This document shows, piece after piece, positions 5,879-6,528 of a DNA stretch of 6,528 nucleotides. Every line of letters starts with the position of its first letter. Position 1 is the first letter of the stretch. The stretch lies in the NCBI GenBank assembly GCA_002792395.1, contig PFOG01000067.1:4920-11447 (forward strand), in the 5' to 3' direction. Both the position numbers and the translations under genes were made by a program. The notes under the pieces were generated by a model. It was not told the DNA's origin, did not search any database, and saw nothing but the letters and a program-made list of their open reading frames with translations. The DNA comes from Candidatus Portnoybacteria bacterium CG_4_10_14_0_2_um_filter_44_20. GTDB lineage: Bacteria > Patescibacteriota > Minisyncoccia > Portnoybacterales > GCA-002795985.

Positions 5879-5978
5879 GTCATCCCGAACCCTTCGCAAA
5901 ATCTCAGGATAAACTCCGTGAAGAATATCATGGATGTTGCGCAAGATTCTTCTCCGCCAGACGGCGGATCAGAATGAC
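5879..5978. repeat. 100-bp MITE-like element upstream of dodecin
   Basis: The ends are inverted: GTCATCCCGA (5879-5888) against TCAGAATGAC (5969-5978), matching at 8 of 10 positions. Near the right end is a hairpin, TCCGCC (5953-5958), loop AGAC, GGCGGA (5963-5968), extended after a 2x2 internal mismatch by ATTCT/AGAAT. The sequence resembles widespread GTCATTCTGA...GAAGAATCTTGC intergenic repeats. One end lies 10 bp upstream of the dodecin ATG, so the dodecin leader or promoter must lie within or beyond the element. Confidence 0.75.
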
Positions 5979-6015
5979 AAAATATGTAGCTACTTTTTAA
6001 ACCCTTTGATTCTAA

Positions 6016-6526
6016 TTACTTTTCCGCAGACATTATGCGGCTCATTTCTTTCACGATACCATATCCCCCGCAGTGCTTCAACATGCCAAGATATGATTGA
6101 ATGCTTTGGTTAATAGACTCTTCGGAAATTAAGCCCTTTCGCAAACATTCATATTTTGTCGATAATTTTTTAAACATCCTCCTTTTTGTCTTCGTTCTTA
6201 ATACTCTATGGCCATGAAAATTAACCATGCCAAGAAAATCAACGCCGGACGAAACGGTTTTTATAAAAACTTTATCGGGATGCAATTCCAGTTTTAATTG
6301 GCCATACAGAAACTCCCGAATCAAGGAAGTTTGATTTTTCAGCCATTCCTTATTTTCCGAAATAATCACGAAATCGTCGGCATAGCGTATATAATGTTTT
6401 GCTTTCAGTCTATGTTTCACGAACTGGTCGAATTCATTCATATTAAGCGTAGCTTGCGTGAGCGTCCCGCTCACAATAGATATTCACAAAAAGCTGCGAG
6501 GTGAGATTGCCAAGAGGCAAACCAAC
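6016..6526 (-). pseudogene. Reverse transcriptase, 3' part, disrupted by a 34-bp insert (DGR-like RT)
   Basis: The 5' part of the gene lies beyond the window. In one frame 6526-6476 reads VGLPLGNLTSQLFVNIY; after a frame change 6441-6016 continues MNEFDQFVKHRLKAKHYIRYADDFVI and on to SYLGMLKHCGGYG. Together these give RT motif 4 (LGNLTSQ), the catalytic YADD box, a LGM..NFHGHRV motif and a typical C-terminal thumb. LGxxxSQ in place of the QGxxxSP of group II intron and retron RTs is characteristic of diversity-generating retroelement RTs, which make mutagenised cDNA from a template repeat. No template or variable repeat is visible here. Removing 34 bases (6442-6475) restores one continuous frame; as it stands, the upstream frame ends at TAA (6443-6445). 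A GTG at 6474 could start a shorter product of 152 residues, but that would lack the LGNLTSQ motif and all upstream RT domains. Confidence 0.8.
6442..6475. repeat. 34-bp double-hairpin insert in the reverse transcriptase gene
   Basis: The segment consists of two adjacent mini-hairpins, each with a 3-nt loop: AAGC-GTA-GCTT (6445-6455) and GTGAGCG-TCC-CGCTCAC (6458-6474). It splits the RT coding sequence between NIY and MNEF. The borders are ambiguous by 2 bp (AT), which would fit a very short target duplication. At 34 bp (1 mod 3) it shifts the frame, and it supplies an in-frame TAA. Confidence 0.8.
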
Positions 6527-6528
6527 CC

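Noticed and set aside
5869..5931. Longer dodecin start at 5931
   Set aside because: The added 21 residues are translated from the repeat at 5879-5978 and have no counterpart in dodecins; the family N-terminus begins at 5868.
5879..5978. DGR template repeat between the RT and dodecin
   Set aside because: The segment is an inverted-repeat element with no second, adenine-varied copy in the window.
1..6528. CRISPR array, tRNA or rRNA gene
   Set aside because: No regularly spaced direct repeats and no cloverleaf or rRNA-like sequence recognised on either strand by eye.

Overview
This looks like a chromosomal segment from a small-genome bacterium, most plausibly a Patescibacteria/CPR (Parcubacteria-like) member. 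That is an inference from three things: compact gene spacing, a short MetRS without a C-terminal tRNA-binding domain, and many short palindromic repeats of the kinds I associate with such genomes. No marker gene here fixes the taxonomy. TGA works as a stop (zinc-ribbon gene, AI-2E gene), so recoding of TGA to glycine is not supported.

Layout, left to right. At 84-335 (minus) lies a small protein with four CxxC knuckles. An intergenic stretch follows, holding a pair of inverted REP-like hairpins (469-552). Next is a minus-strand pair, rsmI (2010-2696) then metG (569-2017), overlapping by 8 nt. Divergent from rsmI is one plus-strand gene for a small integral membrane protein (2735-3232). It converges on a second minus-strand group, transcribed from right to left: dodecin-like protein (5659-5868), M16 zinc peptidase (4389-5654, 4 nt after dodecin), then an AI-2E-family membrane transporter (3245-4270). 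At the right edge is the 3' part of a reverse transcriptase gene (6016-6526). It carries the LGNLTSQ and YADD motifs typical of diversity-generating-retroelement-like RTs and is broken by a 34-bp insert.

The most unusual feature is not a single gene but the density and variety of short palindromic or tandem elements. I see at least seven, apparently from different families: 469-552, about 1250-1297 (inside metG), 2381-2408 (inside rsmI), 4276-4389 (starting at the peptidase stop codon), about 4997-5015 (inside the peptidase gene), 5879-5978 (just upstream of dodecin) and 6442-6475 (inside the RT gene). Those in metG and rsmI are tolerated in frame and appear to add residues to the proteins. 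The one in the RT gene shifts the frame and adds a stop, so the RT looks inactivated unless it is rescued. The window therefore resembles a natural record of small-repeat insertion into housekeeping genes, comparable in outcome to Rickettsia palindromic elements.

Functionally the genes are mostly housekeeping: translation (MetRS, 16S rRNA 2'-O-methylation), protein turnover (M16 peptidase), membrane export or transport (AI-2E family) and a small flavin- or ligand-binding shell protein (dodecin-like). They do not form one obvious pathway. No tRNA, rRNA, CRISPR array or complete mobile element was recognised.
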